Source of the DNA: Xanthomonas campestris pv. phormiicola
GTDB lineage: Bacteria > Pseudomonadota > Gammaproteobacteria > Xanthomonadales > Xanthomonadaceae
Direction of reading: 5' to 3'
Assembly: GCA_025666215.1 (NCBI GenBank)
Contig: CP102593.1
Location: 1,997,001-2,061,000 of the forward strand
DNA length: 64,000 nt
Every line of letters starts with the position of its first letter. Position 1 is the first letter of the stretch. Under the pieces are notes generated by a model. It made no database searches and was not told the DNA's origin. It saw nothing but the letters and a program-made list of their open reading frames with translations. Shown one piece after another: positions 8,157 to 18,799 of this stretch. The position numbers and the translations under genes were made by a program.

Positions 8157-10508
8157 AAAGGTGAACTGCAGACGCTCGATCTCGTCGTTGTCTTCCTTCT
8201 TCAACGGGAACGCGTAGCTGATCGAGATCGGGCCGACCGGCGCGCGCCACAGCAGCGCCACGCCGGTGGAGGCACGCAGTTCGTTGGTCTTGTAGTTGTC
8301 CACGCCGTTGAACACGTTGCCGACGTCGACGAACGCGGAGACGCGTGCCGACGGGCTGTCGAACAGCTTGGGGAAATACAGTTCGGCCGAACCCACGGTC
8401 TTGAACGAGCCGCCCAGCGGCTGGCCGCGTGTATACGAGGCAGTGGCTTCCGAACGCGGACCGAGGGTGTTGTCCTCGAAGCCGCGCACCGAGTTGGTGC
8501 CGCCGGCGTAGAAGTTCTCGTAGAACGGCAGGCCCGAGGCGGTGACCGTGCGGGTGGTGCCGTCGGCGTTGGTGATGGTGCGGCTGACGTCGCTGCCGTA
8601 GCTGTCGCCGTAGCCGAATTCGGCGCGGGTGTTGAGCACGATGGAAGGAATGATCGGCCAGTACTTGGAGATCTGGTAGTTCAGCTTCCAGTACTCGACG
8701 GTGGAGCCGGGCAGGGTGGCTTCCAGGCCCACGCGCTGGTACATGCCGCGGGTGGGCATGAAGTAGTCGTTGCGGGTGTCGCGCGCCCAGCCCAGTTCGC
8801 TGCGCCAGGCGTGGAAGGTCTTCTGTCCGATCGCGTCGATGTAGTTGATGATCGCCTGCGGGGTGTAGCCGGCGTAGGTGGTGATCTGGTTGCTGTCGAT
8901 GCCGAACATCACCGACACGGTGTCGTTCTCGGTGATCGGCACGCCGAAGATCATCTGCGCCGCGCCGTTCTTGCTGTTGTACTGGGCGGTGCCGAAGTCG
9001 GAGTAGTCCAGCTTGCGGTAGGAGATGTTGTAGCCCAGCGACACGCCGTCGTCGGTGAAGAACGGGTTGGTGTAGGAGAACGCGTAGCGCTCCTGGTAGC
9101 TGCTGCGCGAGGCGTCCACCGAGACGCGATTGCCGCCGCCCAGGAAGTTGTTCTGCGACAGCTGGATCGAGGTGGTCACGCCGTAGGTCTGCGAATAGCC
9201 CAGGCCGAAGGTGAAGCTGCCCGAGGTGGTTTCCTTGACGCTGTAGACCACGTCGACCTTGTCGTTGCTGCCCGGTACCGGCGGCGTTTCCACGTCCACC
9301 GACTCGAAGTAGCCCAGGCGCTGCAGGCGGATCTTGGAGCGGTCGATCGCGGCCTGCGAGTACCAGCTGTTCTCGAACTGGCGCATCTCTCGGCGCAGCA
9401 CTTCGTCGGAGGTGCGGGTGTTGCCCTTGAACACGATGCGGCGGACCGACACGCGCGGACCCGGCACCACCTGCAGGTTGATCGCGACGGTGCGCTTCTC
9501 GCGGTCGGTGGTGGGGATCGGGTTGACCTTGGCGAAGGCGTAGCCGATGTTGCTGAGGGTGTTGGTGATCGCGTCGGAGCTGAATTCCAGCAGCGCGCGC
9601 GAGAAGGTGTCGCCGGCTTTCGGGATCACCAGCTTCTCGACCTCTTCCTGCGGCAGCACGGTGTCGCCGGTGACCTTGATGTCGGAGATCTTGTACTGCT
9701 CGCCTTCGGTGATGCCGGCGGTCAGGTACATGTCGCGCTTGTCGGGGCTGATCGCCACCTGGGTGGAATCGACGCTGAAATCGACGTAGCCGCGGTCCAG
9801 GTACCAGGAGTTGAGCTTCTCCAGGTCGCCGGACAGCTTTTCCTTGGAGTACTGGTCGTCGCGGCGGTACCACGACAGCCAGTTGTGCTCGCGCGACTCC
9901 CAGTTCTCCAGGATGTCGTCGGTGGCGAACTTCTCGGTGCCGATCAGGTTGACGTGCTGGATCTTGGCGGCCTTGCCTTCCTTGATCGCGATCGCCACGT
10001 CGACCCGGTTGCGGTCCAGCGGGCTCACCGTCGGGGTGATCTGGACGTTGTACTTGCCGCGGTTGTTGTACTGGCGGGTCAGTTCCTGGGTCACCCGGTC
10101 CAGGCTCAGCCGGTCGAAGGTGCCGCCCTCGGTCAGGCCGATGTCGGACAGGCCCTTGAGCAGCTCTTCGCTCTTGATGTCCTTGTTGCCGGTGACGGTC
10201 AGCTTGTTGATCGCCGGACGTTCCTTGACCGTGACCACCAGGATGTTGCCCTGGCGATCGACCTGCACGTCCTCGAAGAAGCCGGTGCGGTACAGCGCGC
10301 GGATCGCTTCGCCGACCTTGGCGTCGTCGACCGTGTCGCCGCGTTCCACCGGAAGGTAGGTGAACACGGTGCCGGAGGAGATGCGTTGCAGCCCGTCGAC
10401 GCGGATGTCGCTGGCGGTGAAGGGCTCCGTCGCCTGGGCCAGAACCGGCAGGCTGAGGCTGGCGGCAAGGGCGAGGGCTAGCAGGCGGCGAGTGGGAAAT
10501 CGCGTCAT
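8142..10508 (-). CDS. bamA: Outer membrane protein assembly factor BamA
   Basis: Omp85-family core of the BAM complex, inserting beta-barrel proteins into the outer membrane. The start at MTRFPTRRLLALALAASLSL gives 788 aa with a clear signal peptide cleaved near residue 24. Five POTRA domains (~25-430) precede the barrel, which shows the conserved VRGFEDNTLGP loop and ends in the aromatic residue of FTFGGQF, the C-terminal insertion signal. An upstream ATG at 10598 would overlap rseP and put 30 extra residues before the signal peptide, so the later start is preferred. It lies in the conserved dxr-rseP-bamA-lpxD order. Confidence 0.97.
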   Translation of the reverse strand: MTRFPTRRLLALALAASLSLPVLAQATEPFTASDIRVDGLQRISSGTVFTYLPVERGDTVDDAKVGEAIRALYRTGFFEDVQVDRQGNILVVTVKERPAINKLTVTGNKDIKSEELLKGLSDIGLTEGGTFDRLSLDRVTQELTRQYNNRGKYNVQITPTVSPLDRNRVDVAIAIKEGKAAKIQHVNLIGTEKFATDDILENWESREHNWLSWYRRDDQYSKEKLSGDLEKLNSWYLDRGYVDFSVDSTQVAISPDKRDMYLTAGITEGEQYKISDIKVTGDTVLPQEEVEKLVIPKAGDTFSRALLEFSSDAITNTLSNIGYAFAKVNPIPTTDREKRTVAINLQVVPGPRVSVRRIVFKGNTRTSDEVLRREMRQFENSWYSQAAIDRSKIRLQRLGYFESVDVETPPVPGSNDKVDVVYSVKETTSGSFTFGLGYSQTYGVTTSIQLSQNNFLGGGNRVSVDASRSSYQERYAFSYTNPFFTDDGVSLGYNISYRKLDYSDFGTAQYNSKNGAAQMIFGVPITENDTVSVMFGIDSNQITTYAGYTPQAIINYIDAIGQKTFHAWRSELGWARDTRNDYFMPTRGMYQRVGLEATLPGSTVEYWKLNYQISKYWPIIPSIVLNTRAEFGYGDSYGSDVSRTITNADGTTRTVTASGLPFYENFYAGGTNSVRGFEDNTLGPRSEATASYTRGQPLGGSFKTVGSAELYFPKLFDSPSARVSAFVDVGNVFNGVDNYKTNELRASTGVALLWRAPVGPISISYAFPLKKEDNDEIERLQFTFGGQF

Positions 10509-10594
10509 GTCACGTCCGGTAGAGGTCGATATCGTTGTTGCATGGGCGCCGGCGTAAGACGACGACAGCGGGGTCGGGTGGATCAGCATCGGGT

Positions 10595-11959
10595 TCATCG
10601 CAGGACCTGGCCGAAGATGTCGTTGTAGAACGCCAACCCCATCAGCCCGGCCAGCATCGTCAGACCGACGAACTGCCCCGCAGCCATGGCACGCTCGCTC
10701 AGCGGGCTGCCCTTGACCAACTCAATAAGGTAATACAGCAAGTGCCCGCCGTCCAAGATTGGAATCGGCAGCAGGTTCATGATCGCCAGGCTCAGCGACA
10801 GCAGCGCCAGGAAATACAGGAACCAGTCCGGCCCCTGCTGGGCCGAGACGTTGGCCACCTTGGCGATGGTGATCGGCCCGGACACGTTCTTGATCGAGGC
10901 CTGGCCGGTCAGCATGCGCCGGATCAGCCCCAGGGTATCCCCGGCCAGCTTGCCGGTCTCGCGGAACGCGACCGGGATCGCCGCCAGCGGGCCGTACTGC
11001 AGTTTGGCGTCGAACGCCGGCGGCGGACGGTCCTGCTGGCCAACCTTCACGCCCAGCGACAGGCCCTTCAGCCGCGGATCCTTGCTGGGCGTGAGGCGCA
11101 CCTCCAGGGCCAGCCGTTCGCCGTTGCGCTCGACCTCGACCAGGCCGCTGCCGCCGCTCCTGGCCAGTGCCTGGACCTGCGGCGCGACTTGGTCGGCGCC
11201 GGCGACCGAGGCGCCATCCACCGCCAGGATCAGGTCGCCGGGGCGCAGCACGCCGTCGGCGGCCGAACCCGGGGTCACCTCGGAGACGAGCGCCGGCTGC
11301 AGGCTGAAGCGCCAGGTCAGGCCGGCCAGGCGCGGCACCTGCTGCTCGTCGAAGCCGGCAGGCAGCTGCGACAGGCGCAGCGTATGCACGCGGCTGGCGC
11401 CGTCCTGCACGTCCTCGGTCTGGATGCGCACGTCCGCGGCGTCCATCGCCGCCACGGTCAGCTGCATGCTGGCATCGCTCCAGCTGGAGACCTCGCGCTT
11501 GCCGATGCGCACGATGCGTTCGCCCGGCTGCAGCCCGGCCTGCAGCGCCAGGCCCTCGGCGTGGCCGACCACCGCCGCGTAATCCTGCTTGCCGATCACG
11601 AACATCGCCCACAGCAGCGCCACGCACAGCACCAGATTGGCGATCGGGCCGGCGGCGACGATGGCGATGCGCTGCCACACGTTCTTGTTGTTGAAGGCCT
11701 GCCCGCGCTCGCCCGGGGCGACCTCGCCCTCGCGTTCGTCGAGCATCTTCACGTAGCCGCCCAGCGGGATCGCGGCGATCGCGAACTCGGTGCCATGGCG
11801 GTCGTGGTACGACCACAGCGGCTTGCCGAAGCCCACCGAGAAGCGCAGCACCTTGACCCCGCAGCGGCGGGCGACCCAGAAGTGGCCGAACTCGTGGAAG
11901 GTCACCAGCACGCCCAGGCTGACGATCATCCACCAGACGGACCCGATGAAATCACCCAT
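10595..11959 (-). CDS. rseP: Site-2 protease RseP
   Basis: Inner-membrane zinc metalloprotease of regulated intramembrane proteolysis (RseA cleavage in the sigma-E envelope-stress response). The zinc motif HEFGH is at residues 22-26 in the first transmembrane segment; the second motif region NLLPIPILDGGH is near residue 390. Two PDZ domains lie in the periplasmic middle part (SEVTPGSAADGVLRPGDLI). The 454 aa equal the family length. It sits upstream of bamA, consistent with joint outer-membrane quality control. Confidence 0.97.
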   Translation of the reverse strand: MGDFIGSVWWMIVSLGVLVTFHEFGHFWVARRCGVKVLRFSVGFGKPLWSYHDRHGTEFAIAAIPLGGYVKMLDEREGEVAPGERGQAFNNKNVWQRIAIVAAGPIANLVLCVALLWAMFVIGKQDYAAVVGHAEGLALQAGLQPGERIVRIGKREVSSWSDASMQLTVAAMDAADVRIQTEDVQDGASRVHTLRLSQLPAGFDEQQVPRLAGLTWRFSLQPALVSEVTPGSAADGVLRPGDLILAVDGASVAGADQVAPQVQALARSGGSGLVEVERNGERLALEVRLTPSKDPRLKGLSLGVKVGQQDRPPPAFDAKLQYGPLAAIPVAFRETGKLAGDTLGLIRRMLTGQASIKNVSGPITIAKVANVSAQQGPDWFLYFLALLSLSLAIMNLLPIPILDGGHLLYYLIELVKGSPLSERAMAAGQFVGLTMLAGLMGLAFYNDIFGQVLR

Positions 11960-11985
11960 GCGCGTGGCTCATAGGGGCGTGCGTG

Positions 11986-13173
11986 TCAGACATGGGCAGG
12001 CTGGCGGGCAATGGCGAGTTCGGTGATCTTGCGCGATTGCGCGTCCGCCGCCAGCAGCGCGTCCAGGGAGTCGGCCGCGCCCGCGGGCAGCACGGTCAGG
12101 GCGTTCTCGACCAGCGCAGGAATTGATAGGAAACCGATACGGCCCTGAAGAAAAGCTGAAACAGCCACCTCGTTGGCCGCGTTCAGGATCGCCGGGGCGC
12201 TGCCGCCGGCCTGCAGCGCGCGCCAGGCCAGGCCCAGGCAGGGGAAGGCGTCCAGGTCCGCCGGTTCGAACTCCAGGCGGCCATGGGCCAGCAGGTCCAG
12301 TCCGGCGACCCCGGATTCGATCCGCTGCGGCCAGCCCAGGCCCACCGCCAGGGTGGTGCGCATGTCCGGCAAACCCATCTGCGCCAAGGTGGAACCGTCG
12401 ATGAACTCCACCAGCGAGTGCACCAGGCTCTGCGGGTGCACCAGCACCTCGATGCGCGACGGCGGCAGCGCGAACAGATGGTGCGCCTCGATCACTTCCA
12501 GGCCCTTGTTCATCAAGGTGGCCGAGTCGACCGAGATCTTCGGGCCCATCGACCACTTCGGATGCGCCACCGCCTGCGCCGGGGTCACGCCCTGCAGGCG
12601 GGCGCGGTCCCAGCCGCGGAACGGTCCGCCGGACGCGGTCAGCAGGACCCGCCGCACCTCCGCGCCGGCCTGGCGCGAGCGCAGGCACTGGAAGATCGCG
12701 CTGTGTTCGCTGTCGATCGGGATGATCTCGGCGCCGGCCGCGGCGGCGGCAGCGGTGACCAGCTCGCCGGCCAGCACCAGCGATTCCTTGTTGGCCAGCA
12801 GCAGGCGCTTGCCGGCGCGGGCCGCGGCCAGGGTCGAGCCCAGGCCGGCGGCGCCGACGATGGCGGCGACCACGCTGTCGCAGGCGTCGCTGGTCACCAG
12901 CTGCTCCAGCGCGGCGGCGCCGGCATGCGCCTGGGTGCGCAGCCCGGCAGCGCGCAGCCCGTCGCGCAGCGCCGGGTACAGCGCCGGGTCGGCGATCACC
13001 GCGTGCGCCGGCCGGTGCGCGGCGCACAGCGCCAGCAGCCCGGCGACGTTGCCGCCGGCGGCCAGCACGCTGGCGCGCAGCCGCTGCGGGTGGCGCGCGA
13101 TCACGTCCAGCGCGGAGGCGCCGATCGAGCCGGTGGCGCCGAGCACGGCGATGTGGCGGACGGCGTCGGTCAT
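11986..13173 (-). CDS. dxr: 1-deoxy-D-xylulose 5-phosphate reductoisomerase
   Basis: NADPH-dependent second step of the MEP isoprenoid pathway, supplying undecaprenyl phosphate and quinone precursors. The start at [18 protein letters not shown] places the nucleotide-binding GATGSIG motif at residues 10-16. [22 protein letters not shown] and TASGGPFRG carry the metal and substrate residues. The 395 aa are typical. The cdsA stop is 1 bp upstream of the ATG and rseP follows after 26 bp. Confidence 0.97.
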   Translation of the reverse strand: MTDAVRHIAVLGATGSIGASALDVIARHPQRLRASVLAAGGNVAGLLALCAAHRPAHAVIADPALYPALRDGLRAAGLRTQAHAGAAALEQLVTSDACDSVVAAIVGAAGLGSTLAAARAGKRLLLANKESLVLAGELVTAAAAAAGAEIIPIDSEHSAIFQCLRSRQAGAEVRRVLLTASGGPFRGWDRARLQGVTPAQAVAHPKWSMGPKISVDSATLMNKGLEVIEAHHLFALPPSRIEVLVHPQSLVHSLVEFIDGSTLAQMGLPDMRTTLAVGLGWPQRIESGVAGLDLLAHGRLEFEPADLDAFPCLGLAWRALQAGGSAPAILNAANEVAVSAFLQGRIGFLSIPALVENALTVLPAGAADSLDALLAADAQSRKITELAIARQPAHV

Positions 13174-13174
13174 G

Positions 13175-13999
13175 CTAGAACCCGAAGATGTCCTTGCCCA
13201 GCGCGAAGATCGGCAGCGCCGCCAGCACGCCGTCGATGCGGTCCAGCACGCCGCCATGGCCGGGGATCACGTTGCCCGAGTCCTTGGCGCCGACGTGGCG
13301 CTTGAGCAGGCTTTCGAACAGGTCGCCGACCACCGAGGCCAGCACGCTGACCGCGGCCACGATCAGCAGGCCGGGCAGCTGCGGCAGGGTGACCCCGGCC
13401 AGCCAGCCGAAGCCGGCGGCGCAGACCAGGCCGGCCAGCAGTCCACCGAGCAGGCCTTCGACGGTCTTGTTGGGGCTGATCCGCGGCGCCAGCTTGTGCT
13501 TGCCGAACCGGCGCCCGGCGAAATAGGCGCCGGAATCGGCGGCCCATACCGTGACCAGCGCGGTCAGCAGCCAGCGGTGGCCGTTCGGCTCGCTGGCATG
13601 GATCAGGCCCAGTGCGGCCCAGGCCGGGACGATCGCCAGGGTGCCGGCGGCCAGCTTGAACACCCGCGCGTAGGTGGCGTGGTCGGAGCCGAACTGGAAG
13701 AAGCGCAGCCACAGCAGCGCCACGCACCACCAGCCGACGCCGACCAGGGTGGTCAGCTGGAACAGCACCAGCGAGCCGGCCGAGGCCCACACCAGCAGCA
13801 CCATCAGCAGCAGGTTGAGCACCAGCAGGATGGTGCGCGGCAAGGTGTCGTCGACCTCCGCCAGCTTCAGCCACTCCCACAGGCCGATCAGGAAGATCAG
13901 CGCGGCCAGGGCGGCCAGCCATTGCGTCGGCAGCAGCAGGATGGCGCAAATGGCCAGTGGGGCCATGATCAGCGCGGCGATGACACGGGTACGGGTCAT
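13175..13999 (-). CDS. cdsA: Phosphatidate cytidylyltransferase
   Basis: Integral inner-membrane enzyme that makes CDP-diacylglycerol from CTP and phosphatidic acid. The 274 aa contain about seven to eight hydrophobic segments and the C-terminal signature [20 protein letters not shown]. The start [10 protein letters not shown] overlaps the uppS stop (ATGA, 13996-13999), pointing to coupled translation. Confidence 0.96.
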   Translation of the reverse strand: MTRTRVIAALIMAPLAICAILLLPTQWLAALAALIFLIGLWEWLKLAEVDDTLPRTILLVLNLLLMVLLVWASAGSLVLFQLTTLVGVGWWCVALLWLRFFQFGSDHATYARVFKLAAGTLAIVPAWAALGLIHASEPNGHRWLLTALVTVWAADSGAYFAGRRFGKHKLAPRISPNKTVEGLLGGLLAGLVCAAGFGWLAGVTLPQLPGLLIVAAVSVLASVVGDLFESLLKRHVGAKDSGNVIPGHGGVLDRIDGVLAALPIFALGKDIFGF

Positions 14000-14754
14000 G
14001 CGGGTGTGTTCTCCGTCGCCGGGGCGACTTGCGCGCTGGTCAGGCCGAAACGCCGCTCGCGGCTGGCGTAGTCGTCCAGGGCTTGTTGCAGCACCTCGGC
14101 GCCGAACTCGGGCCACAGGGTCTCGGTGAACCACAGCTCGGTGTAGGCCAGCTGCCACAGCAGGAAATTGCTGATGCGCACGTCGCCGCCGGTGCGGATG
14201 AACAGGTCCGGCGGCGGCAGGTCGGCCAGCGCCATCTGCGCCGACAGCAGGTCCTCGTCGATCTGCTCGGGGCGCAGGCGTCCGGCCGCGACCTCCTCGG
14301 CCAGCGCCCGCGCGGCCTGGGCGATGTCCTGGCGGCCGCCGTAGCTGGCCGCGATCGACAGGTGCAGGGCCTGGTTGTGCCGGGTGCCGGCTTCGGCCTG
14401 GGCCATGCGCTCGCGCAGCGACGCGGCGAAGCGCGAGCGGTCGCCGATGAAGCGCACGCGCACGCCGCGCCGCTGCAGTTCCTCGACCTCGCGGTCCAGC
14501 GCGTGCAGGAACAGCTTCATCAGCGCGTCCACCTCGTCCTGCGGACGGCCCCAGTTCTCGCTGGAGAAGGCGAACAGGGTCAGCGCGGGGATGCCGCGCT
14601 CCAGGCAGAAGTCGATGGTGCGGTTGACCGCGCGCGCGCCGGCGCGGTGGCCGATCACGCGCGGCCGGCGGCGGCGCTGCGCCCAGCGGCCGTTGCCATC
14701 CATGATGATGGCGATGTGGCGGGGCAGGGACATGGAGTGGGGGTCGGAAGACAT
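13996..14754 (-). CDS. uppS: Undecaprenyl diphosphate synthase
   Basis: cis-prenyltransferase making the C55 lipid carrier for peptidoglycan and O-antigen. The catalytic motif IAIIMDGNGRWA is near residue 16, followed by FAFSSENWGRP and the C-terminal RTGGDVRISNFLLWQ. The 252 aa fit the family. ATG 14754 (MSSDPHSMSLPRHI) was chosen; a second ATG eight codons downstream is possible. It is followed without a gap by cdsA. Confidence 0.96.
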   Translation of the reverse strand: MSSDPHSMSLPRHIAIIMDGNGRWAQRRRRPRVIGHRAGARAVNRTIDFCLERGIPALTLFAFSSENWGRPQDEVDALMKLFLHALDREVEELQRRGVRVRFIGDRSRFAASLRERMAQAEAGTRHNQALHLSIAASYGGRQDIAQAARALAEEVAAGRLRPEQIDEDLLSAQMALADLPPPDLFIRTGGDVRISNFLLWQLAYTELWFTETLWPEFGAEVLQQALDDYASRERRFGLTSAQVAPATENTPA

Positions 14755-14771
14755 GGCCGAACGGCGCAGGC

Positions 14772-15329
14772 TCAGACCGCCATCAGTTCCTGTTCCTTGC
14801 CCTTGACCACGTCGTCGACGTCCTTGATCGCCTTGTCGGTCAGTTTCTGGATGTCGTCTTCGGCGGCGCGCGCCTCGTCCTCGGTGACCTGCTTGTCCTT
14901 CAGCAGATCCTTGATCTGCTGGTTGGCATCGCGACGGATGTTGCGGATCGCGACCTTGCTGTCCTCGCCTTCGCCATGCACGACCTTGGACAGCTCGCGG
15001 CGGCGCTCTTCGGTCAGCGCGGGCAGGTTGAGGCGGATGGTGGTGCCGGAGGTGTTCGGGGTCAGGCCCAGGTCCGAGGCCAGGATCGCCTTCTCCACCG
15101 CGCTGACCATCTGCTTTTCCCACGGGCTGATGGTCAGCGAGCGGGCATCGGTCACGGCGACGCTGGCGACCTGGCTCAGCGGCATTTCCGAACCGTAGTA
15201 ATTGACCTTCAGGTGCTCGACCAGGGCAGTCGAGGCGCGGCCGGTACGCACCTTGATGAGCGTATGCCGCAGCGCATCGATGCTCTTGGCCATGCGGGTC
15301 TGTGCGTCTTGTTTGATTTCGTTGAGCAT
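14772..15329 (-). CDS. frr: Ribosome recycling factor
   Basis: Splits post-termination ribosomes together with EF-G. The 185 aa begin MLNEIKQDAQTRMAKSID, with VRTGRAS near residue 30 and the coiled three-helix bundle typical of RRF. Its order after tsf and pyrH is conserved in bacteria. The spacer to pyrH contains heptamer hairpin 4. Confidence 0.97.
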   Translation of the reverse strand: MLNEIKQDAQTRMAKSIDALRHTLIKVRTGRASTALVEHLKVNYYGSEMPLSQVASVAVTDARSLTISPWEKQMVSAVEKAILASDLGLTPNTSGTTIRLNLPALTEERRRELSKVVHGEGEDSKVAIRNIRRDANQQIKDLLKDKQVTEDEARAAEDDIQKLTDKAIKDVDDVVKGKEQELMAV

Positions 15330-15378
15330 CGCCGGTGTCCGTGCTGAATCTGAATCGGACGATTATAGCGGGTAACTG

Positions 15379-15479
15379 CCGGGACCCGGGACTCGGGACT
15401 CGGAAAAGCGCAGCGCGACGAACTGAAGCTTTACCGACTTCCGTTCTTCGGGTCCCGAGTCCCGGGTCCCGGGTCCCGA
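15379..15479. repeat. Heptamer hairpin element 4 (pyrH/frr spacer)
   Basis: Left arm 15379-15403 (GGGACCC, GGGACTC units) and right arm 15449-15479 (GGGTCCC, GAGTCCC units) are inverted copies with a 45-nt loop beginning AAAAGCGCAG. The element lies entirely in the non-coding spacer between pyrH and frr, so it would form a hairpin in the pyrH-frr transcript. Confidence 0.85.
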
Positions 15480-15483
15480 TTCT

Positions 15484-16206
15484 TCAGCTACGCCCCTTGA
15501 CCAGCGTGCCGATCTCCGCGCCGTGCAGGATCTTCAGCAGTTCGCCGGGCTGGCCCATGTTGAAGATGCGCAGCGGCAGGTCGCTGTCGCGGGCCAGGGC
15601 GAAGGCGGCGGTGTCCATCACTTCCAGGTTGCGCGCGATCACTTCGTCGTAGGTCAGGCTGTCGAAGCGCACCGCGTCGGCATGCTTCTTCGGGTCCTTG
15701 TCGTACACGCCATCGACCTTGGTCGCCTTCAGCAGCAGGTCCGCGCCGATCTCGATCGCGCGCAGCGCCGCGCCGGAGTCGGTGGTGAAGAACGGATTGC
15801 CGGTGCCGGCGGCGAAGATCGCGATGCGGCCCTTCTCCAGGTGGCGGATCGCGCGGCGGCGGATGAAGTCCTCGCACACGTCGTTGATCTTGATCGCGCT
15901 CATCACCCGCACCTTGGCGCCGAGCTTTTCCAGCGCGTCCTGCATCGCCAGCGCGTTGATGACGGTGGCCAGCATGCCCATGTGGTCGCCGGTGACCCGG
16001 TCCATGCCGCCGGCGGCCAGGCCGGCGCCGCGGAAGATGTTGCCGCCGCCGATCACCAGCGCCACTTCCGCGCCGGCCTGCTGCGCCTCGATCACTTCAT
16101 GGGCGAGGCGGTTGATGACCTTGGGGTCGATGCCGTAGTCCCCGTCCCCCATCAGCGCTTCGCCGGAAAGTTTCAACAGGATGCGGCGATAGGCGAGCTG
16201 GGACAT
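15484..16206 (-). CDS. pyrH: Uridylate kinase
   Basis: UMP kinase of the amino-acid-kinase fold, providing UDP for pyrimidine nucleotides and a sensor of UTP/GTP levels. It begins [20 protein letters not shown], with GGGNIFRG near residue 56 and a C-terminal [11 protein letters not shown] segment. The 240 aa fit the family. In most proteobacteria pyrH directly follows tsf; here an HDOD-GGDEF gene lies between them. Confidence 0.97.
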   Translation of the reverse strand: MSQLAYRRILLKLSGEALMGDGDYGIDPKVINRLAHEVIEAQQAGAEVALVIGGGNIFRGAGLAAGGMDRVTGDHMGMLATVINALAMQDALEKLGAKVRVMSAIKINDVCEDFIRRRAIRHLEKGRIAIFAAGTGNPFFTTDSGAALRAIEIGADLLLKATKVDGVYDKDPKKHADAVRFDSLTYDEVIARNLEVMDTAAFALARDSDLPLRIFNMGQPGELLKILHGAEIGTLVKGRS

Positions 16207-16298
16207 GGTGACCTCGTGGGGGACGGGCAAACCACGCGATTCTAGCCCAGGCGCGGCGCGGAATCCCGCGCAACCGCGCGCCGGCGCAGTGGCGCGGT

Positions 16299-17804
16299 TC
16301 AGGCCAGGGTGTCGCGGAACGAGCGCGCGGTGACGCGGTTGCGGCCGCCGTGCTTGGAGCTGTAGAGCATGTCGTCGGCGGCCTGCAGCAGCTCCTGTGC
16401 GGTGCCGAAGCGCTCGCGCCCGCCCTGGGTGGCGACGCCGGCGGAGAAGCTGATGTACAGCGGCCCGCTGTTCAGTTCCACCATCGGCCGCTGCGCGATG
16501 TCGCTGAGGATGCGCTGGATCACGCTCAGCGCGGCTTCCTCGCTGGTGTTGGGCAGCAGCACCAGGAATTCCTCGCCGCCGAAGCGCGCCACGGTGTCGC
16601 TGCTGCGCAGCAGCGGCTGCAGGGCCTGCGCGAACGCGCGCAGCACCTGGTCGCCGATCAGGTGGCCATGGGTGTCGTTGATCTTCTTGAAGTCGTCCAG
16701 GTCGATGAAGGCGATCGACAGCGGCCAGTCGTGGCGGCTGGCCAGGTCGAACTGCTGGTTGAGCAGGACGTCCAGCTGTTGCCGGTTGTACACCCCGGTC
16801 AGCGCGTCGCGGCTGGCCTGCTCGGTCAGGCGGCGCGCGCGCTGCTCCGATTCGTCGGCCAGATGCCGCGCGTGGGTGGCTTCCTGGATCTGGCGCAGGT
16901 TGCGCAGCACCATCAGTTCGCGGGCATGGCTGATGATCGCGTCGATCCGCTCCGGCTGCGCGATGCGCACATCGAAGATCGGGCCGATGACCGGCAGGGC
17001 TTCGGCCATGCCCGCGATCACTTCGTCGAAGCGGCGGCTGTCCAGCTGCAGTTCGCGATACGCGCGCTCCATCGCCAGGCCGCGCGCGGCATCGATGTCG
17101 CTGCTCAGCCAGATGTCGGCGACGCTGCCGGACAGCAGCACGCACTTGCCGAACGTGTCCGGCGCCAGCTCGGTGCCGGCGCTGTGGCCGATGCTGCGCT
17201 GCAGGTAATCGGGCAGCTTCCACTTGTGCGCCAGCCAGGCGCCGACTTCGGCGTGGTCGCAACCGAGCCGCTCGCGCTCCATCGCGACCAGCGTCTCGCT
17301 GCCGCTGCCGCCGGCATCGCGCAGCAGCGGCGCGTAGTCGTCGTGGCAGATGTGCAGCAGGGCCAACGTGCCCATGTCCTGCAGCAGCCCGGCCAGCATC
17401 AGTTCCTCCTGCTTGCGCAGGCCCATGGCCTGGCCGAGCAGGCGGCTGGCCAGCGCCGACAGCACGCTGCGCCGCCAGATCCGTTCCTGCAGGTCGCTGG
17501 CGCCGGCACCGTCGCGCAGGCTCTGCACCATCGAAAAGCCCAGCGCCAGGCTCAGCGCGGCGTTGAGCCCGAGCATGGTTAGCGCCTGGCCGAGGTTTTC
17601 GGTGCGGCGCCGGCTGGCGTACAGCGGCGAATTGGCGATGCGCAGCATGCGCGCGCTCAGCGCCATGTCCATCGCGATGGTGTCGGCGGTGGTGGCCAGA
17701 TCCACGTCCGGATCCTGGGCCAGGTCGATGATGCGCAGCGCAATGCCGGGCGGCGAGGGCAGGTTGCGGGAATGAGCCAGGATGGCTTCGAGTTCAGGGC
17801 GCAT
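16299..17804 (-). CDS. HDOD domain diguanylate cyclase (HDOD-GGDEF)
   Basis: Cytoplasmic signalling protein of 501 aa. The N-terminal ~10-210 is an HDOD domain ([32 protein letters not shown]); the C-terminal ~330-495 is a GGDEF domain with [26 protein letters not shown] and an intact active site GGEEF. An RSSD inhibitory I-site lies five residues before GGEEF, so active and product-inhibited cyclic-di-GMP synthesis is expected. No transmembrane segment is visible. It lies between tsf and pyrH in the translation operon, downstream of the strong tsf terminator, so it is probably transcribed separately. Its cue is unknown. Confidence 0.92.
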   Translation of the reverse strand: MRPELEAILAHSRNLPSPPGIALRIIDLAQDPDVDLATTADTIAMDMALSARMLRIANSPLYASRRRTENLGQALTMLGLNAALSLALGFSMVQSLRDGAGASDLQERIWRRSVLSALASRLLGQAMGLRKQEELMLAGLLQDMGTLALLHICHDDYAPLLRDAGGSGSETLVAMERERLGCDHAEVGAWLAHKWKLPDYLQRSIGHSAGTELAPDTFGKCVLLSGSVADIWLSSDIDAARGLAMERAYRELQLDSRRFDEVIAGMAEALPVIGPIFDVRIAQPERIDAIISHARELMVLRNLRQIQEATHARHLADESEQRARRLTEQASRDALTGVYNRQQLDVLLNQQFDLASRHDWPLSIAFIDLDDFKKINDTHGHLIGDQVLRAFAQALQPLLRSSDTVARFGGEEFLVLLPNTSEEAALSVIQRILSDIAQRPMVELNSGPLYISFSAGVATQGGRERFGTAQELLQAADDMLYSSKHGGRNRVTARSFRDTLA

Positions 17805-17870
17805 GCGGTTCCGCGGAAAGTGTGATCAGGGTAGCGGTGTCTCCCGCCGTGCCCAGAGCGTACCACCGGC

Positions 17871-17903
17871 AAAAAAAAAGCCGCGACAAGCGCGGCTTTT
17901 TTC
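17871..17903 (-). terminator. Intrinsic terminator after tsf
   Basis: GCCGCG (17880-17885) pairs with CGCGGC (17891-17896) around a 5-nt loop. The stem is flanked by nine As on the left and six Ts on the right, so on the minus strand it ends rpsB-tsf transcription with a U-run; it could also work on the other strand. Confidence 0.85.
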
Positions 17904-17919
17904 TGCGGATGGGTCGGAC

Positions 17920-18798
17920 TCAGGCCAGGCCGGCCTGCTTCATCACTTCGGCGGCGTAGTCTTCCACCACCTTCTCGATGCCTTCGCCCACGGCCAGGCG
18001 CTGGAAGCCGACCACGTCGGCGCCGGCGGCCTTGACCGCCTGCTCCACGCTCTGGTCGGTGTTCAGCACGTAGGGCTGGCCATACAGGGTGACTTCGTTG
18101 ACGATCTTGGCGATCTTGCCGCTGATGATCTTCTCCAGGATGTCGGCCGGCTTGGCCTTGTCCTTTTCCGACATCTTGGCCAGCTCGATCTCCTTTTCCT
18201 TGGCGACGAAGTCGGCCGGGACGTCGGACGCCTTCACGTGCGGCGGGTTCATCGCCGCGATGTGCATGGCGATGCCGCGGGCCAGCTCGATGTCGCCGCC
18301 CTTGACCTCGACCAGCACGCCGATGCGGCCGCCGTGCACGTAGGCGGCGACGTTGTTGGCGCTGTCGATGCGCGCCAGGCGGCGCACCTGCACGTTCTCG
18401 CCGACCTTGGCGATGACCGCGGCGCGGGCTTCCTCGACGGTCTCGCCGCCGGGCAGCTTGGCGCTCTTCAGCGCCTCGGCGTCGGCGGCGCCGGAGCTCA
18501 GCGCGGCCTGGGCCACGGCTTCGGTGAAGGCCAGGAAGTTGTTGTCCTTGGCGACGAAGTCGGTCTCGGAGTTGATCTCGACCAGCACGGCCTTGCCGCC
18601 GTCCTGGGCCATCGCGATGCGGCCTTCGGCGGCGACGCGGTCGGCCTTCTTGTCGGCCTTGGCCAGGCCCGACTTGCGCAGCCACTCGGCGGCGTTGTCG
18701 ATATGGCCGGCGTTCTCGGTGAGCGCCTTCTTGCATTCCATCATGCCGGCGCCGGTGCGCTCGCGCAGTTCCTTGACCAGGGAAGCGGTGATTTCCAC
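17920..18798 (-). CDS. tsf: Elongation factor Ts
   Basis: Nucleotide exchange factor for EF-Tu. It begins [20 protein letters not shown], with KKAL and the TDFVAKD motif ([15 protein letters not shown]) near residue 78. The 292 aa are typical. It follows rpsB after a 147-bp spacer rich in hairpins and is closed by a strong terminator. Confidence 0.98.
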   Translation of the reverse strand: MEITASLVKELRERTGAGMMECKKALTENAGHIDNAAEWLRKSGLAKADKKADRVAAEGRIAMAQDGGKAVLVEINSETDFVAKDNNFLAFTEAVAQAALSSGAADAEALKSAKLPGGETVEEARAAVIAKVGENVQVRRLARIDSANNVAAYVHGGRIGVLVEVKGGDIELARGIAMHIAAMNPPHVKASDVPADFVAKEKEIELAKMSEKDKAKPADILEKIISGKIAKIVNEVTLYGQPYVLNTDQSVEQAVKAAGADVVGFQRLAVGEGIEKVVEDYAAEVMKQAGLA

Positions 18799-18799
18799 G

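Noticed and set aside
8052..10481. Plus-strand frame of 809 codons opposite bamA
   Set aside because: Shadow of bamA; composition and lack of a plausible start argue against a gene.
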